DNA of 43,062 nucleotides from the NCBI GenBank assembly GCA_910579085.1, contig CAJTRU010000011.1, forward strand, positions 1 through 43,062, read 5' to 3'. Made by a program: the position numbers and the translations under genes. The notes beneath the pieces are model-generated. The model saw nothing but the letters and a program-made list of their open reading frames with translations, was not told the origin of the DNA and ran no database searches. Positions 42,476 to 43,062 of this stretch are shown here, piece after piece (the first letter of the stretch is position 1; each line of letters opens with the position of its first letter). The stretch comes from an uncultured Lachnospiraceae bacterium (GTDB lineage: Bacteria; Bacillota; Clostridia; Lachnospirales; Lachnospiraceae).

Positions 42476-42712
42476 TTAAAGATAATTATTTCCTGTCCTG
42501 ACATTTCCCATAAAAAAGATTAAATTATTGTCTAAAAAAGCAGTATGGTTTAGCAAGTCAAGGACTTTTATTAATCTAGGTATATAACTTTCAAATATCC
42601 AAAATTCTTCTCCCTCATACCAAGCTCTCCCATTGCCGGTTAGAAAATAAACCATTTTATTCTCTTCTTGTATTAGCCCAATGCAAACCATTTTTCCATA
42701 TTGTACTCTCAC
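42476..42712 (-). CDS. Small protein fragment of unknown function
   Basis: A 78-residue frame from a GTG without a clear ribosome site. The interior looks like a genuine protein core (KMVCIGLIQEENKMVYFLTG; GEEFWIFESYIPRLIKVLDL). It may be the 3' part of a gene whose 5' part lies upstream (42773-42910) and was shifted out of frame. No family recognised. Confidence 0.4.
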   Translation of the reverse strand: MRVQYGKMVCIGLIQEENKMVYFLTGNGRAWYEGEEFWIFESYIPRLIKVLDLLNHTAFLDNNLIFFMGNVRTGNNYL

Positions 42713-42772
42713 TTTTAAATTTCCGTTTTATTTTCATTGAATAACCGTCTGCATCCTTATTTATTATAATAA

Positions 42773-43033
42773 TTATAATCCTGTTGCTTCCATGAAGGTG
42801 AAGTTATTATCCATTTTTTCCAAGTTCTTAATTGTAACTTCTGAATAGTATTCTGAACAATAAAATTCTATTTCAATGATATAATTTTTGTATTGATAAT
42901 TATATAGCAATATTATTCCACTGCTTAATAAGTGGCTAGCAAAATCATCCCTCCCTCTCTCATTTCCAGTTATCTTTTTATTTTGTGTTTTCTTGCAGGC
43001 TGCTGGTGGCAGGTTTTCTGTGCCAGATGCCAT
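42773..43033 (-). pseudogene. ORF beginning inside the inverted repeat, probable gene remnant
   Basis: The 86-codon frame starts in the repeat (its first about 40 residues are repeat sequence). Only residues about 45-86 (YKNYIIEIEFYCSEYYSEVT, then KMDNNFTFMEATGL) look like protein. There is no ribosome site at the ATG. I read it as a gene whose start was replaced by the repeat. Confidence 0.4.
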
Positions 43034-43056
43034 GAATTATTCCGTTAAAGGGGTAC
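42911..43056 (-). repeat. Long inverted repeat, right copy
   Basis: The reverse complement matches 41401-41547 with a few substitutions and one small indel (GAGAGAGGGAGGG against GGGGAAGGG). The two copies face each other and bracket about 1.36 kb of small, partly broken genes. The copy runs to near the window edge, so the rest of the element may lie outside. Confidence 0.85.
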
Positions 43057-43062
43057 TTGTAT

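Overview
This window looks like a chromosomal piece of a low-GC anaerobic Firmicute of the Lachnospiraceae type. The reasons are strong AGGAGG-type ribosome sites, several TTG/GTG starts, a biotin-dependent Na+-pumping decarboxylase operon, a CD3324-family Mor-like protein, a CmpB-like membrane protein and two methyl-accepting chemotaxis proteins. The species assignment is inference. No ribosomal or marker gene is present apart from one tRNA.

Layout. 1-0.76 kb: an interspersed repeat copy, a tiny ORF and a CD3324-family regulator. 0.76-6.3 kb (minus): mnmA, a membrane glycerophosphodiesterase, a CmpB-like membrane protein and a MATE exporter. 6.4-7.5 kb: a MerR-type regulator divergent from the exporter, with a textbook MerR operator (19-bp spacer) and a 105-bp MITE-like element between them. 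7.6-9.0 kb: the scar of an integrated element (truncated excisionase-like gene, broken serine recombinase, probable type I toxin-antitoxin). 9.0-18.9 kb: an XRE regulator, tRNA-Leu(CAA), a CheY, a NUDIX hydrolase, a Cache-type chemoreceptor, two paralogous secreted proteins, a flavin reductase, a PHP phosphoesterase, a YihY protein and a SpoIID-like protein.

19.5-30.2 kb is the standout region. It is visibly more AT-rich than its surroundings. All genes lie on the minus strand: cas6, then a tightly packed operon cas10 - cas7a - csx10 - cas11-like - cas7b - cas7c - cas7d - an unrecognised coiled-coil protein - a TIR-SAVED effector. Cas10 keeps the GGDD cyclase motif but has no visible HD nuclease motif. 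The natural reading is a type III-D CRISPR effector complex that senses target RNA, makes a cyclic oligoadenylate and switches on a TIR NADase through its SAVED domain. I see no CRISPR array and no cas1/cas2 in the window, so guides would have to come from elsewhere. Two features around the locus stand out: a perfect 16-bp inverted repeat in front of cas6, and a possible structured RNA with a strong terminator downstream of the operon on the other strand.

30.3-41.1 kb returns to housekeeping and metabolism: an aldose epimerase, ylxM without ffh, a second chemoreceptor, a five-gene decarboxylase operon (carboxyltransferase mmdA-like, oadG-like lipoprotein, biotin carrier, oadB, oadA), a lysophospholipid acyltransferase and a D,D-carboxypeptidase. 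41.2-43.06 kb: a palindromic repeat element and a second inverted copy of one arm bracket about 1.4 kb of decaying small genes. The same repeat family occurs at the left end of the window and near the MATE/MerR pair.
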